From positions 6,820,001 to 6,884,000 of the forward strand of contig OX387184.1 in the NCBI GenBank assembly GCA_947561395.2: 64,000 nucleotides of DNA, in the 5' to 3' direction. Of this stretch, positions 12,090-24,290 are shown piece by piece (the first letter of the stretch is position 1; each line of letters opens with the position of its first letter). The notes beneath the pieces were generated by a model. That model had not been told where the DNA came from. It ran no database searches and saw only the letters and a list, made by a program, of their open reading frames with translations. Source of the DNA: Buxus sempervirens. Its lineage: Eukaryota > Streptophyta > Magnoliopsida > Buxales > Buxaceae. Both the position numbers and the translations under genes were made by a program.

Positions 12090-13751
12090 TGTGAGACATG
12101 GGAAAAATCAATTCAATGACTTCTTGATCATCACCCGGGATTGGTTAAAAACACAGAGTCGCCACCATTCTGTTTAGGTGTGAATGGACACCAAAATTAT
12201 CAAATAAGCACAAAAAGGCAAATTTAGGGTAAAAATAACCCTTTAAAAAAACAACCAGAGATGGGTAAGGGGATTAGGTTATGAACAAGGGAAGGTGTTA
12301 GGCACCCTATTCATCCACACAAGGTGGTTGCCAGGTATTGTTCATGTTTTTCAAATAAAAAAAAAGGCTTGCTACAAAAATCATAAAAATCACAAAAAGA
12401 CAAAAGTGTATGGTTTTTTCATACGAATAGCCTGATTGATCCTGAACTTTCAAATATGATCATACCATTCCTAGGGTTTCTTGATTAAAATAAAATTAAG
12501 ATAAAATCAAATAAATCCAATCTATAGTGAAAACTTAAAAAATCTGGCTTTAAGTTAAATTCTGGAAATCTAGAAAAATATGATTTTTATAAAATATTGC
12601 AGAATTGAACTTGAATAGTCCAGGATATAGATATAGCCCAAATTTCACATTAGATCAAGAAATCAAAACAAAAAATACCCACGTTGATGAAGAACATCAA
12701 AAGGGGAGAACTTAGACCGTAGGGTCTTCTCTCAAAAGTGAAAAACGACTCAAAATCCACATCATGAAACCCTAGAAGTTATTTTCAGGCTTCTGGATCC
12801 AGATCTATCATACTGATCATGATAGATCTAGGATCTTAGTCTAATATTACAAAAATCACGAAAACAGTGCTGTAGGTGCAAAAGTGGTGAAAATCTCAAT
12901 TTTAAGAGAAAAATAGGATTTCATGCTATAAACATCATAGATTTATAGGATTCATTTAGATTCAATCACAAGATCATTAAAATATTAGCAGGATATCCAA
13001 AGCAACCACATCTTACAAATTAGAGCACATGGGGGTCTACCCTACGGATCCACCTGTTCTCTTTTCCCCTAGCTCTCTCTTCACGTTTTACGGCTAGAGA
13101 GACTCTTAAGGTACTTAGAGGCAGGTTTAGGAATACAAGATAAAAGATGGCCTTATTCTACAGCAATGGAGAAGATCCTATTACTTCTAGAATTGAAGAC
13201 AGAAAATAAAAAAGGGAAAATGGACTTACCTGGATTGAGCAAGCAGAGTAGCAGGGATTCCTTTCTTCTCTTGGAGCTCCTTGGACTTCAAATTTTCGTG
13301 GCCCTTTGCTTGAGGAGAGCTCCTCTATTTATAGGCAAACCCAGGGGTAAGGCTGGTCCAAAGGGATATACCATGATCCACTAGATTAGATTGAAAATAA
13401 GGATAATGCCCATCCATGACCAAATAGGATAAATAAGAGATTTTGAAGGGATAAATGAGAGAATTCGAATCTCTCAGAGAGATATTTGGGTGCAGATAAG
13501 GCTCCAAAATCGAAAAAGGTAAAATTTGCACAAAAACCCCGTGCCCGTATATATATTGCGGGCAAGTGCTGCCCGCAGTGTTAATACGGGCACAGCATGC
13601 TCGTATATTATTTGCAGGCGCAACCAGCCCATAAGTAAAATACAGGCAATGCATGATTGATGAAATTTTATGCATTTTTGACATGTTTCAAATCCCAATT
13701 ACATATTTTCCATTATTTTCTCATTTTGTAGTGCAATTTGGGGTGTCTACA
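12090..13751 (-). mobile_element. Solo LTR, Tat type, target duplication ATCTC (LTR D)
   Basis: Runs from TGTGAGACATGG to GGTGTCTACA, 1662 bp, with ATCTC at 12085-12089 and 13752-13756. On the - strand it has a U3 hairpin array (about 13540-13650), a TATA box (near 13325-13335) and a CCAG|GTAAG donor-like site (13225-13232). Inserted in LTR C. Confidence 0.85.
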
Positions 13752-14036
13752 ATCTCCCAGAGAGAGATTTGAGTGTAGATAAGGCTCAGAAATCGAAAAA
13801 TGATGAATTCGCTCAAAAAAAACCCATGACCGCATATATAATGCGGTTGTGCTTTGACCGCATTGTTAATGCGGTCACGGCATGACCATATATCAATTGC
13901 GGGCACGGCCAGACCGTAGATAAAATGTGGTCATTGCATGTTTGACCAAATTTTATACTTTTTTGATCTGTTTCAAATCCTAATTACATATTTTCAATTA
14001 TTTTCTCATTTTATAGTGTAATTTGGGGTGTCTACA

Positions 14037-14605
14037 GTCGTACTCTAATGCTTATAAATGTGGAATTTATTTGTTAGAAGAAAAACAGCTAAATTGTGTT
14101 AAATAATTAAAACAAATTGTGTTAATATATATATTTTATATTTATTATTATTTTGTAACATCGTTCTCATGCCACTGCATGCTTACTCGACACAGTCCGG
14201 ATTGTTACTCGCACGAGCCCGGGATTTTGGGATAATTGGGGAAAGGGAACACATGCACCACTTACCCCCTCCCTTCTTGGACTCGCGTGAGCTGCACTCG
14301 ATGAGGCTGACAGAGTTGTGCTCCCGAGTATTTCTTCATTTATTTCACTACCCAAAAAAAAAAAAAAAAAAGTATTTCTTCATTTATTCTGGTGCAGCTG
14401 GGATTGGATCCGTGATCAAGGCTACCATGAGCCTATAACGAGCCTGCCTATAACCTTATAGTTAGCCGACGGGAAGTATTTATCATGTCCAAATAAAGAG
14501 AGATGTTGAGACATGTTGACCAAGGTCGCTTAAATAATATTGTAGAATATATACTGATGGATATCTTATCAACGAGCTCGTGGTCTTTCATCTAACCGCA
14601 AACAG
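14037..14605. other. Host intergenic DNA left of EF-hand gene 1
   Basis: AT-rich sequence after the last LTR boundary. It contains a T/A-rich stretch (about 14095-14160) and an A-tract near 14354-14371 beside a duplicated GTATTTCTTCATTTATT motif. I see no gene or recognisable element. Confidence 0.5.
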
Positions 14606-14760
14606 CACGTGAGGCCGTACAAGAGAATCATATCCTCTCACGTGGGCAAGTTGTAGAGATTTGTTGAGGAATCAATTAACACGATAAGATGGAATAAATT
14701 AATGCGTCCGCCAGTTAGACTTTGGACTGGAGTCTGGTCTGGGAGACGAAGCTCTATAAG
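14606..14760 (+). promoter_or_regulatory. Promoter of EF-hand gene 1: two G-boxes and TATA box
   Basis: Two CACGTG G-boxes (14606-14611 and 14639-14644), a GATAAG I-box-like site in CGATAAGATGG (about 14682-14692) and a TATA box CTCTATAAGAAGG (TATAAG at 14755-14760). Gene 2 keeps the same order and spacing, which argues for function. G-boxes in plants bind bZIP and bHLH factors; which signal is involved is not shown here. Confidence 0.7.
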
Positions 14761-14860
14761 AAGGCCCATGGTGGCTCACAGTCTCCTTGTACCAGCTTCA
14801 GCAGCTCCTCTCCTCCTGCTAGAATCTCTCTTAAGCCTTTACTCTCTAGTTGTAGGCAAA

Positions 14861-15142
14861 ATGCCTTTCAGTTTCAACGAGGCGAAAAATCCTCCACCAG
14901 AAATTACCGATGAGAAATTGAAGAATTTGCTCCAGTATTTTGATACCAACGGGGACGGCCGAATAAGCAAGAAAGAACTCGTTGAAGGTCTGCGCAAACG
15001 TGGTGAGTGGTTCTGTAATTGGAAAGGCGGTCGCGGCTTGGTTCATGCCGATGCTAACCACAATCAATACGTTGATCCGGAGGAGATGGAGAAGCTCGCC
15101 AAGTATGTAGTTTCTAAGCGATGGGGATATGTTCTTTTTTAA
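14861..15142 (+). CDS. Small two-EF-hand calcium-binding protein, copy 1 (93 aa)
   Basis: Likely Ca2+ sensor or buffer of the small CML/polcalcin-like kind; no partner can be named. The 93-residue protein is intronless. EF loop 1 is at residues 28-39 (DTNGDGRISKKE, canonical acidic and oxygen ligands) and loop 2 at 64-75 (DANHNQYVDPEE; position 6 is Gln instead of the usual Gly). They are joined by a Trp-rich linker (EWFCNWKGG). It ends KRWGYVLF. No signal peptide or membrane segment is predicted from the chosen start. In-frame ATGs at 14702 and 14768 exist, but the first is upstream of the TATA box and the second only about 8 bp after it, so both probably lie before the transcription start. 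The ATG at 14861 matches the start in the paralogues. The next copy is at 24534. Confidence 0.88.
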   Translation: MPFSFNEAKNPPPEITDEKLKNLLQYFDTNGDGRISKKELVEGLRKRGEWFCNWKGGRGLVHADANHNQYVDPEEMEKLAKYVVSKRWGYVLF

Positions 15143-15943
15143 GGCCTTCCATCTCCGTACGTGCTTGTCATCTTTCTGTTATATATAAACTTGTACGCTG
15201 TAGCTTATAACTTATCTCCATGGGGTGATGGGGTGACAATGGACTTACGTTAGTCCTTAGCCTCATGCAGTTACCCGTTATAGTATTATAATTAAAATGA
15301 TCCTTGTGAACGTCACTGGTGTAATTCCATTCTTCTTTCTGTGCCATGTTCTGAATCGCTAAACTCAGAGAATTAGATGTCATGAGATCACGAATTGAAA
15401 TATGTATCTGTTGCAAGGTCCTTGCAGGGTTTTCAAGAGATTATTTCCCCGAAGAGAACAAATATAAAAGATTTTAATAGAAACTCTTTCTTTCAAGTAC
15501 ACTGAGTTTGGGGTCTTATTTTTCATCTCGATTGCTATTTAATTTCCACAAGCACAAATTCCACCTTTTATGGGCCCAAAAATTCGTTCATCTTGCTTTT
15601 TGTATTCCAAAGGCTTGGCGCCTTGGCCATATCATTATGTGTTTAATTATCATTCTTATTCTCATTGTCATCTCTGTTGTTATATTATGAGTTTTTTTGA
15701 AGGAGATTCTGCCACGTGTGATGCCTAAAAGTTAGGAATTATTTCTTGCTGCAAATGTAAGCAATTTCTTCTTCTTAAAAAATAAAATGGAAGTGTGTAA
15801 AGCATGACATCCCAGCAAGCAAATGATATGATCTTTATGAAATCAAACAAGGGAAAATTATGAAAAAGGTAACTTTTTGCCGAAATCCATCAAAAAATTT
15901 ATTTCCGAAAAGGGTTATTTTTAGAAATAATTAAATTATAGAA
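15143..15943 (+). other. 3' flank of EF-hand gene 1
   Basis: The first 340 bp or so match the 3' flank of gene 2 (24810-25130), showing that gene and flank were duplicated together. The rest is AT-rich with no feature I recognise, up to a solo LTR. Confidence 0.6.
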
Positions 15944-18900
15944 TGTGACATACACCAATTCAATTCTAGTATCTTATGGCCTAAACCACAAAAATACTAG
16001 ATTGGTATGTCGGGAAACAAGTAAATCCGGGTCTTAGATAAAATTTAAGACAAAAAAATCCGAATTCACTCATTTATGAACACTACCAATCATCTGATAC
16101 AAACAGATAATACATGTTCATCAAATATATCAGAGTGCAATAAATCAAATGATGATGAAGCGGAAGACTTAATAGAATATCTAACTCGAAATCATAATCT
16201 CAAAATGTAAAATCACTGAAATGAAATACAGATAAATACAATAAATGAGGATAACTACTATACCTCTAAATCTGGATCTACCCGAAACCAACTGCTAACA
16301 CTTTGGAATCTGCATAGTCTATATATATAATAAACTAAATGAGATTGGAGATCCCACTAAGCCATCATATGATAAATTAAATACACATGCAGATATATCT
16401 CAAATCATAATACATCACAAGTAATCAAGTGCAAGTGAGACAACCCCGTATCCCACTAAATAATATGAATTCACAACAAGGTTCAGAAGAATTACAATAA
16501 TCATCAACTGGAATATATAAATCAATTTATAACTTAGAACCAGACCAATTCGATTAATCCGATAAACCATTCATATTATATCACAAGGCTAATCAATGTA
16601 ATGTCCAGCCGGAACTATAGACATCGGCCAGGACTACAACTATAGTATTCAGACTGGGATGCACAATCCTTGGATCACAAGATCACCACACACACACATT
16701 TCGGGTAAATCCCCTTCTACCGGGAAGTACCAATCACATCGCTCACACTGCCAGGAGGAATCAAACGTCTCAACTGGCTCTGTCAGGAGGAATCACATCT
16801 CGACTGACTCACATTACAAAATAAATAAAAACATGCCGGGAGGAATCCTCAACTCAACCAGCTTCGTCGCTCCAATCAGTACGACTCCCTCTACTCCCAT
16901 ACTGATGAGCCCTCACACACTCAAGTTTTAATTATCTTTTTAAGCATCCACACAAACTACTCAATATCCAAAACATAATAAAGATCTCTCTTGAGATCAA
17001 ATAGGGAAATTCATTTTTCTACCTTACATACCGGTAAAGTGCTAATCCCCTATTGATAAGTTAAACTTATCGCAGGGTAAAACAAATTTAATTAGGGTGC
17101 AATATACACAAATCAAAACTATAAATACTCATGTGTGTGTCATTCTATTCAAATATGCATATTTTTCTCAAAATAATAATGTTATAATATAAATGCAATT
17201 TAAGAATCATGCTAGTGGAATTCACATGAAATATTTAATAACAAGGATAAAATCATTGTTTGAAACTTGCTATACATATATAATCGATGAAATCCAATTT
17301 AGGAACCTCTGATGCAAATAAATAAATCAAACAGAAATTGACCAAAATTCTCTTTCATGCAATATGTTAAATTTCACTTAAATTACAATTTTTCTCTTTA
17401 CCTTTATTAAATTGACCTTATCTTATTTTTAAAGTAACTTATAAATCCTAAAAATCACTTTTAGACACTTTTCTTTAAATTTTAATTTTTCTCTCAAAAT
17501 GTGACTAACATGTAATTATGTATTGGGGGTTCGAACTTATTTATTGAATTTATCTAAAATCTGAACTGAAACTTAATTCTTTATGTATTATACACAAATT
17601 TAATAATAACTATCACATTATATATTAAAAGTTGAATACTTATTCCACATACAACTGTTTTCACATTAGTATATAGATTTTGTACTGAAATTTAACATCT
17701 TCTCATCCGTTACATAAGTACTGTTCATCATTTCCTGTGATTATGTGGCTTATTTTGAGGATTTTTATAGATCGATCCAGGAACCCTATTACCCTGAAAT
17801 CAGTTCCTACGTATTCTAGAGCTGGCAAACAAATTTTGGAGCTAGAAATTTGAGATTTATCATACCCATGCATAAATTGGAAGACATCTAAATACCTCCC
17901 AAAAACCATCTGCAACTGCACTGTTTTTTTTTATTTCTGTAATTAAATGGCCGACTTTGAGGATTTTTATACATCAATCCAGGAACCCTATTAACCTGAA
18001 ATCAGTTCCTACGTATTCTACACATGGCAAAGTAATTTTTTTGAGCTATTAATCTGAGGTTTAATATACATATGCATAAATTTGAAGACAACTAAATACC
18101 CCCCAAAAATCATCTGCAACTGACATGTAAAACTAGAAACAGAGCATACGTATACGATTCCAAAACTTTAACAAAGTCTCTAATAAATCAACTAAAACCC
18201 AATGTGTATAATAATTAGACATTCAGCAAGCAAATTATCTACTCCAAAACAAATTAACTGATGACTTACAGGTTTCTGTGTGCAGATTACGGCACCTCAA
18301 AACTTCGACCTTCTCTTTGGTTAAGCAACTCACAGAACACAGTCCTCATGGACTCAAAACACTCTTTACGAAAACTCAAATTAGCTCCTATACTACTGTA
18401 AAAACCCTCCTCCAAACCATCAGCAAACTAAGGGAAAAACACAGAATAGGAAACTAAGAGAAGAAGAAGATTGTAGGTTTCTGTCGACTGATCCAGAACT
18501 TTGCAGTAAGCTGAAAGCAGGTGTAATAGTCGGTTAAACAAGTGTCTTAACCAAGCAACACCGTTGTTTCAGCCAAACACTTTACTGCTTAGACTAAGGG
18601 ACCTCTATGGTACACGGATCAAATACAGCTGAGTCAAACTTCAGCTTAAATACATGAGATCTGCAAGACAAATAGGACTTCTAGAACCCATCGAGTTGAA
18701 GATAGATGGGCTAAATGATTTCATACATTGTCTTTGTTGAAAACTCTTACATAAGCATTAGAGAATCAATTTGTAAAATGAGAGAAAGAGAGAGAAAAGG
18801 CGTAAAGCATGCTGAGTAATAGAAGTATACTATGGTCCTACTCCCTTAACACCCTTCACACATACTCCACCAATCATTAAGAAGACCCCTAATTTGTACA

Positions 18901-19293
18901 TGCATAAATATAACACCAATAATCAAAGTTTTTATACCAATAATTTACATATTAATAGAATAAAATAATTTAATAATTTTCCTCCAACAAAATACCAAGT
19001 TAATCCTCCATTTAGCAACCACATTTAAAATTGCACAAATTAAGGAATAAAAGCCTTGAATTTAAATTAACTCTAGTGAATCCTCAAATAGATGTAAAAT
19101 AGTTAATAGAAAATCATCACAAGCATAATATAAATAATCTCGGATCTAAAACATGTGAGATAAATTTCAAATAGGCCAATTAACCTAATTAATAAATATA
19201 ATTAATTACAATGAATTCAATAAATCCCAAAATAATTAATAGGGAACATTTAATTAATCCGAGTACCAAATTAGAAAATTTTGGGATGTTACA
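15944..19293 (-). mobile_element. Long solo LTR, Tekay/Del-like chromovirus type, target duplication TAGAA
   Basis: Read on the - strand it begins TGTAACATCCCAAAATTTTC, a start typical of plant Tekay/Del LTRs, and ends at 15944 (TGTGACA on the + strand). TAGAA flanks it at 15939-15943 and 19294-19298. It is 3350 bp long with no coding domains or second LTR, so it is a solo LTR. The host sequence on both sides joins to match the 3' flank of the other EF-hand copies. Confidence 0.78.
17757..18120. repeat. Imperfect direct repeat of about 165 bp, spaced about 200 bp, inside the solo LTR
   Basis: Two copies begin GGATTTTTATA at about 17757 and 17961. Both carry CAGGAACCCTATTA and GAAATCAGTTCCTACGTATT and end in CATCTGCAACTG. 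It is a local duplication within the LTR. Confidence 0.75.
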
Positions 19294-19599
19294 TAGAATC
19301 ACTTTTCAAAAATGGTTAAATTATGAGATCACTTTGCCTGAGACACAAGCGTATTATAAGATGGGATAAGCTTCTTTATGTGGGATACAAGCATATTCTA
19401 CATGAGATACGAGTGTATCATATGTGGAGACAAGCATTTTTTACCTACAGACTACAATAAAGTGAAACTATTTTCTAATTTTTTTTTCACAAGTAATCTT
19501 GCTGGTCAATTAGGCTCGAAAAGTGACTTTTTTTTTTTTTGCCAAATGAGATTTTTGTGACCCTTTTTTTATAATTTTCCCAAAGAATTATTAGATTTC

Positions 19600-19742
19600 T
19601 TTGAGTGTTCTTGCACCACTCCTTATCCTTTCAACGGAAAATATGGCAGGTGAGGCCTTATCCTCTCATTCCGCAGATATATTGTTCGGATTTGTTGAGA
19701 AATCAACATGTACACGTGCTTTGACGGCATATTCTGCTTTAA
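19600..19742 (+). promoter_or_regulatory. EF-hand promoter relic (oldest block)
   Basis: Contains GGTGAGGCCTTATCCTCTCA and GATTTGTTGAGAAATCAACA, which match segments of the G-box region upstream of genes 1 and 2 (GTGAGGC, CCTCTCA, GATTTGTTGAG, ACACG). No EF-hand gene follows. The same relic occurs at 26210, 33470, 45110 and 53690. Confidence 0.55.
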
Positions 19743-21086
19743 TTAAAAATAAAATAGAGGTTTATGGAGACCCCATGAGCTCCCTGGGATGTTTTGCACA
19801 TCATACATATCATAAAGATCCCAACGACATGCGTGGAGATGAAATACGGATCCGAAACATATGAATGCATTGCATGAAAATCACTGCAACTGTTGTAGGT
19901 ATGTACATGGAATACAATTCTTGCGAAATTTCGCGGAATGCTGCAAAATATCACCATTTTTAAAGGTGCCAAGACAAGAAATGTTGAGAGAAAAAGGAAT
20001 TTCAACCATTCCTAGAGTTCGGTTAAATTAGTCGACATGTCATGAAGTAAAAGTCACCCTAATCTACACTATATATAAAGCGAGGCGCCCCCTTGGGAAG
20101 CATGCCAAACAAAATGTACAGTTTTTCACAAGAGCCCTTACACAATAATGCCAAGATTCATTAATAAAAGGATAAAATGGTCGAAACTCCCTCAAATCTT
20201 TATAAACCTAATGATCAGTTTTGCAATTAAGTTGCAACTGTTCCTTCCTACTACATGCTGTAGTGCACGTGCACCACTGCTAGTAATTTAGAAAAGGGTG
20301 ACTCTTCGAAATATTGTGATATCAACACTTCCTTTTTGTGTCTGTGAATTTAGTAATAATATGCTCTTTCTATTTTTATATGCATTTCCAAGTTTACCAT
20401 GTGTGCTTATGCCATTGTTTATTCATTACACTTCCTATAAAAATGCAAATGATCCATTTACATATGTTTTTTGACGAAATTCTTAGGTTTTAGGTATATG
20501 TTAGCTCATTTAAACCTAGAAATAGTATAATTCTAGAATATTTTATTATTTTATTGCATTTTTCTTATATTTTTCCTCAAAATACTTTGAAAACTTTTTA
20601 CTCATACTGTTTTAAGTGAGGTTTGCAAGTTGAGAACAGTAAAATGTCATTGATTTTCAATTATTTTAAAAAATTATCACTAAAAATCAATTACCAAGAA
20701 TTACTGATTGAATCTAAATTATTTTAAAAAATATCACTAAATACCAATTTTCCCTATTTCATACCCTGATCATAAATTTAGATTCTAATGTCCATATACT
20801 TTTCAAAGTATCAAGCCTTTGAACCTCATGGCAACTGTGGCTTAACAAGAATCATATTCGCTGATATGTGGGCTACTTTGAAATCAAAATGTTACGTGCC
20901 TTTAAGAATAACCGGATAATGGGGTTTTTGAACGGAACAAGAAAGATGGATTTGGCATGATTTACCTTTTTTGCAGGATTCTTCGAGGGATCCTGAACCT
21001 CATTTAATGGGAATTTCGAGGTTCCCACAACCTTCAAAACTCGATTGTTTGGGATGGAAATAATTTGGCTTCCCTTTTGTTAGGAA
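19743..21086. repeat. Diverged copy of the repeated inter-gene block (unit 0)
   Basis: Collinear but diverged relative of units A-D: GAGCTCC..GGATGTT near 19780, CATCATAC near 19800, AAATATCACCATTT near 19945, AACACTTC near 20322, ACCGGATAATGGGG near 20910, GGGAATTTCGAGGTTCCCAC near 21010. Split by a short Helitron. It lacks the Helitron that precedes this block in the other units: at 19742/19743 the sequence reads straight through (TTTAATTAAAAAT), giving an empty site. Confidence 0.75.
20063..20283 (+). mobile_element. Short non-autonomous Helitron
   Basis: Starts TCTACACTATATATAAAGCG and ends CTAG with an imperfect hairpin (CATGCTGTAGTGCACGTG) about 10 bp upstream. Host A (20062) and T (20284) flank it, the standard Helitron target. 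It is 221 bp with no coding content. Confidence 0.8.
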
Positions 21087-21120
21087 CTAGTAGTGGTGGA
21101 ACGTGCATATTGCACGTCTT
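21087..21120 (-). mobile_element. Helitron 3' terminus on - strand
   Basis: On the - strand it ends CTAG (21087-21090), preceded by a 7-bp perfect stem hairpin ACGTGCA/TGCACGT (21101-21117). The matching 5' end was not identified. A related end-like sequence recurs in units A, B and D (ACTAGTGGTGGCATGTGC at about 28090). Confidence 0.45.
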
Positions 21121-21365
21121 CACCCCTTAATTGTAGCATATAAGTGGGGTTTGAACTTAGAATTTGGAAAGGAAAGAATAGTGGGTTGGTTATAGTTCAT
21201 GATTGTTTTAGTTGGAGAGGACAATAGTTGGAAAAGAAAAGGGAGGCTAGAGTTGTATAGTGAAATTTATTCGCCGACGAGTGTTGTAATGTTTTCCATG
21301 TATCGGGGGGGCCCTGAAAGACAAACGTTGTAAAGTTCACTTATAAAGACCGAATGATCGCAGCC

Positions 21366-21564
21366 TATCTATAATATATATAACACGAGGTGCTCCCTTG
21401 GGAATCGCGCCAACAAAAATTTGCAGCTTTCTACGACAGCCCTTACACATCAACGTCAAGGTCCATTAATAAAAGGATAGAATGATAAAAATGCCTCAAA
21501 TCTTCTAAAACCTAAAAACTATAGATTTTACAACTATTTCCTCACACGACATGCACGTTGCTAA
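21366..21564 (+). mobile_element. Short non-autonomous Helitron, diverged
   Basis: Starts TCTATAATATATATAACACG and ends CTAA (CTRR rule) after a GCATGCACGT-like stem. Internal words (CCTTGGGAA, GCGCCAA, AGCCCTTACAC, TTAATAAAAGGAT) match the Helitrons at 20063 and 26356. Confidence 0.7.
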
Positions 21565-22249
21565 TATATTTAATTTCAGGACAGTTCTTCTTCCATATAT
21601 ATGCTTGAACAGCTGCTATTTCTTCTACTCTTTATTGGTTTGTTTGATCATCAAAGAAAACAGCATCTTCCAAAAACTACCCGAAGCAATTGCATCTACA
21701 AACAACACCTTGCTCATGGAAAATTTTGAATCAATTCGATCTTTTTTTATTTGATCTCTGTTTGGTCTTTGGTTCAAACCGAACCAATTTACACGGTTAC
21801 TATCAAGCGGATTTGTTGTGTCATAGATCTAAGCAGGCACATACTTGTTTAGCATGGGACGCCGAAAAGAAAAAAAACCAGGTTGCTTCTAGAGTCTTAA
21901 CGTAATTATATCGTTGGCTTCTCAAAGCTAGACGTTACAATCATTCACACCCAACTGCTTCTGAGCAAACCCCACCAGATGACCAATCTTGTGTTCGTCA
22001 ATAAGTCTGTAAATGTAGATGTCTTATATTTTACCCATACGTAGTATCCATTGGGCCTTCTCATGGGGTACTATTTTGGTGAAGTTGAGAGTCTAGGGTT
22101 GCAGTTTTTTGTTCGTAAGAATTTTGGATTTTCTGTTCGTTGGAACAGTTTTGTATTTGCATCCGGATTCTAGTGTAATCCTTTCATCATCTTCCCTGTG
22201 GACGTAGGCTTTTCAAACCGAATCACTTAAATCGTTTGTTTTGTTCTTT

Positions 22250-22480
22250 GTTTTCGTTCCTCTTTTTAATGATATTTCGTTTGGTTATTCCGTAACAGAG
22301 TCCATCACCATTGGTGTCGGCGGACTTGATTCCACGTTTGCTCTTCCAGCTGCTGAACCACCCTCCGACGCTTCGGATGGCATCGTGCAGCTCATCTTTG
22401 CTTATTCGCCCATCACCGTTCAGGGCGAACCGCTTTAACCACGTTTTAAACTCGTCGAGGGGTCATCTCACGCTTGCCAT
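22250..22480 (-). pseudogene. Broken two-EF-hand gene, different subfamily
   Basis: On the - strand from ATG at 22480. After a short N-terminus (MASVR) the frame meets a TGA, consistent with one extra base just after it. It then reads DEFKTWLKRF, a canonical first EF loop (LNGDGRISKDEL, with the first ligand Asp replaced by Leu or shifted by one), a GGWFSSWKSKRG linker and the start of a second loop (DTNGDG). After that the match stops and the second loop and final helix are lost. The layout (EF loop, WF..WK linker, AD.NGDG) is the same as the five intact genes, but the sequence belongs to a separate branch. It lies in the opposite orientation between copies 1 and 2. Almost certainly not functional. 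Confidence 0.8.
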
Positions 22481-24290
22481 GGCTTGGTGTTTCTTCTTTA
22501 AATTGACTACGAGCAATGGCCATTAATTTCAGTATAACTTCGATTTAAGACTCTACAAAAGTGACATAAGGTAACAAACTCTCGAAATGCTTAAAACAAT
22601 GGCGAGTTGAGTATGCCGCATGCTTAATTATATCTACAATCGTCTTCCCTTACTTTCTCTAATTATATCTATTTTTTTAAAGAGAGATATTCTCTACACG
22701 TTTAATTATGATTACAATAATCATGCTTTTATTTTAGTGCTCTGTAGAATCCTATCAAATCAAAGAGGCGTTTGATAGGTAAGTTGGTGAGAATATTTGT
22801 ATTAGTGGACACGACCTTTGGAACCTCTTATCTTCATTTATTCGAGGCCAAGGTTTTAGCAAGCATCTTTGGTTTTATAATTGGATTAGGTGTGTGGATT
22901 ATGATTGTGCTGATGATGGAGCGTGTACACTTCATCATGATGATTTCATTAAGCACTACCGCCTAATCATGCTATTTTACCTTTATTAGCAGTCACTATT
23001 TGTATTATAAATTAAAGACGTATAGTAAAACAATTAGGGCTAATCATTGGGCATCTTGGGCCAGGCGAGAAGTCACACATAAATGATATGGTATTTTTTT
23101 TTTTTGTAATAAAATGATATGTTCTTTGTCCAATCCCGTCCAGCTCGTGTGACTTAATAACCATGCCCGTCCAATGAGGACAGTCCAATAATAATGCACA
23201 CCCAATAATAATCACTTAATACTTCAGAAGGAGGTACAAACGCTAATCTTTTCTTTTTATGATAATTGAAAAATAAAAACAAAACATTGGGAAGAAATTT
23301 CACTTGACAACAAAAAGTATCACCGTTTTAGAGAAGAGATGGAAGAGCAAAGATTTATGGAGTATATACAGGTATGTTAGGGTTAGAAAAGAAAGTAGTA
23401 ATTAAATTGTAAAAAGTAAAAACCAATTAAATAGTTAAAGTTCGGGTTGGGACGGCCTGACATTTTTTATTTCTGACAAAGCGTATTCAAATTTTTTTGG
23501 GTCCTCTGATCAACAATTCTATGATCATGCCCATCCAAAAACGAGCTCTTACCTCGGGCTGACCGACCATGAACACCATTAAAATTAAACAATTGATTGA
23601 TGTTAACTTCCCTCTCAAGCAATTGAGATCCTATGGAACCTTTATCTATAACCTTATGTGAAGCGCCTCTCAAGTTTAGGGTCGGGTTGCAAGCCTAATG
23701 ATTGAGCCCGAGTTCAATTCACGTAAACAACTTTCCCGCTCATTGACAGCTTGAATCCTAAAAAAAAATATAACTATAAAAAGTTCACATTTCATTTTGG
23801 GGAATAAATTACTTGGTGAAAACCTAATTTTGTTTTGGCTTTGTGAGCTTTCTAAGCAGCCAAGGTGCATGTTGTTTCCATGCAACATGCAATATAAAAT
23901 GGATTGGTATCATCTATAATTGAACTATTTTTATGGGTTCAACTATAACCAATCAAATCTTATTACTTTAGTCTTGAAAGGTTTTTTCACTTTTGAACGA
24001 ATGAAGTGGCAATTATTAAGTGGTTACAATTGAATCTGTAAATATAAAAGGGTTCAACTGTAAATGATATGAATCCTATAAGAATTCAAAGAAAAAACCT
24101 ACAGATTCGACTCCCAGCCCAAGGAATCAAATAAATGCCCTTGATAAAGGTACTGGGGCCCACCAGGTGTGGGGTCCACACACCCCTAACGCTGCATTGT
24201 GCAGCGTGCTACAGGAGATGTCCATGGCTAGATTAATTTGCCACTATGGCAGGTCAACGAGCCCTTGGTCTTTCGTCCAAACGCAAACGT
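22481..24290. other. Intergenic DNA between EF-hand pseudogene and gene 2
   Basis: AT-rich, with no convincing coding frame. A GC-richer hairpin-like stretch (GCTGCATTGTGCAGC, about 24190-24204) and a stretch at 23460-23760 with an open - strand frame of 68 codons were seen, but neither resembles anything I recognise. Confidence 0.4.

Larger units (their letters stand above)
8654..14036 (-). mobile_element. Outer Tat-type LTR, - orientation (LTR C), split by two later insertions
   Basis: Pieces at 8654-8869, 11851-12089 and 13752-14036 are collinear with the LTR at 12090-13751 and end GGTGTCTACA at 14036. The first interruption is an element with target duplication CTTAC (8870-11850), the second a solo LTR with target duplication ATCTC (12090-13751). 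The far end lies to the left, beyond LTR B. U3 inverted repeats with GACCGCAT-type stems lie at about 13830-13925. Confidence 0.7.

Noticed and set aside
14354-14371. A-tract with duplicated flanking GTATTTCTTCATTTATT as a SINE insertion
   Set aside because: The duplicated words surround only the A-tract with no body sequence; more likely slippage or a small local duplication.
14702-14860. N-terminal extension of EF-hand gene 1 from in-frame ATGs at 14702 or 14768, giving a hydrophobic leader
   Set aside because: One ATG precedes the TATA box and the other follows it by about 8 bp. The extension is not conserved in gene 2, where a stop intervenes.
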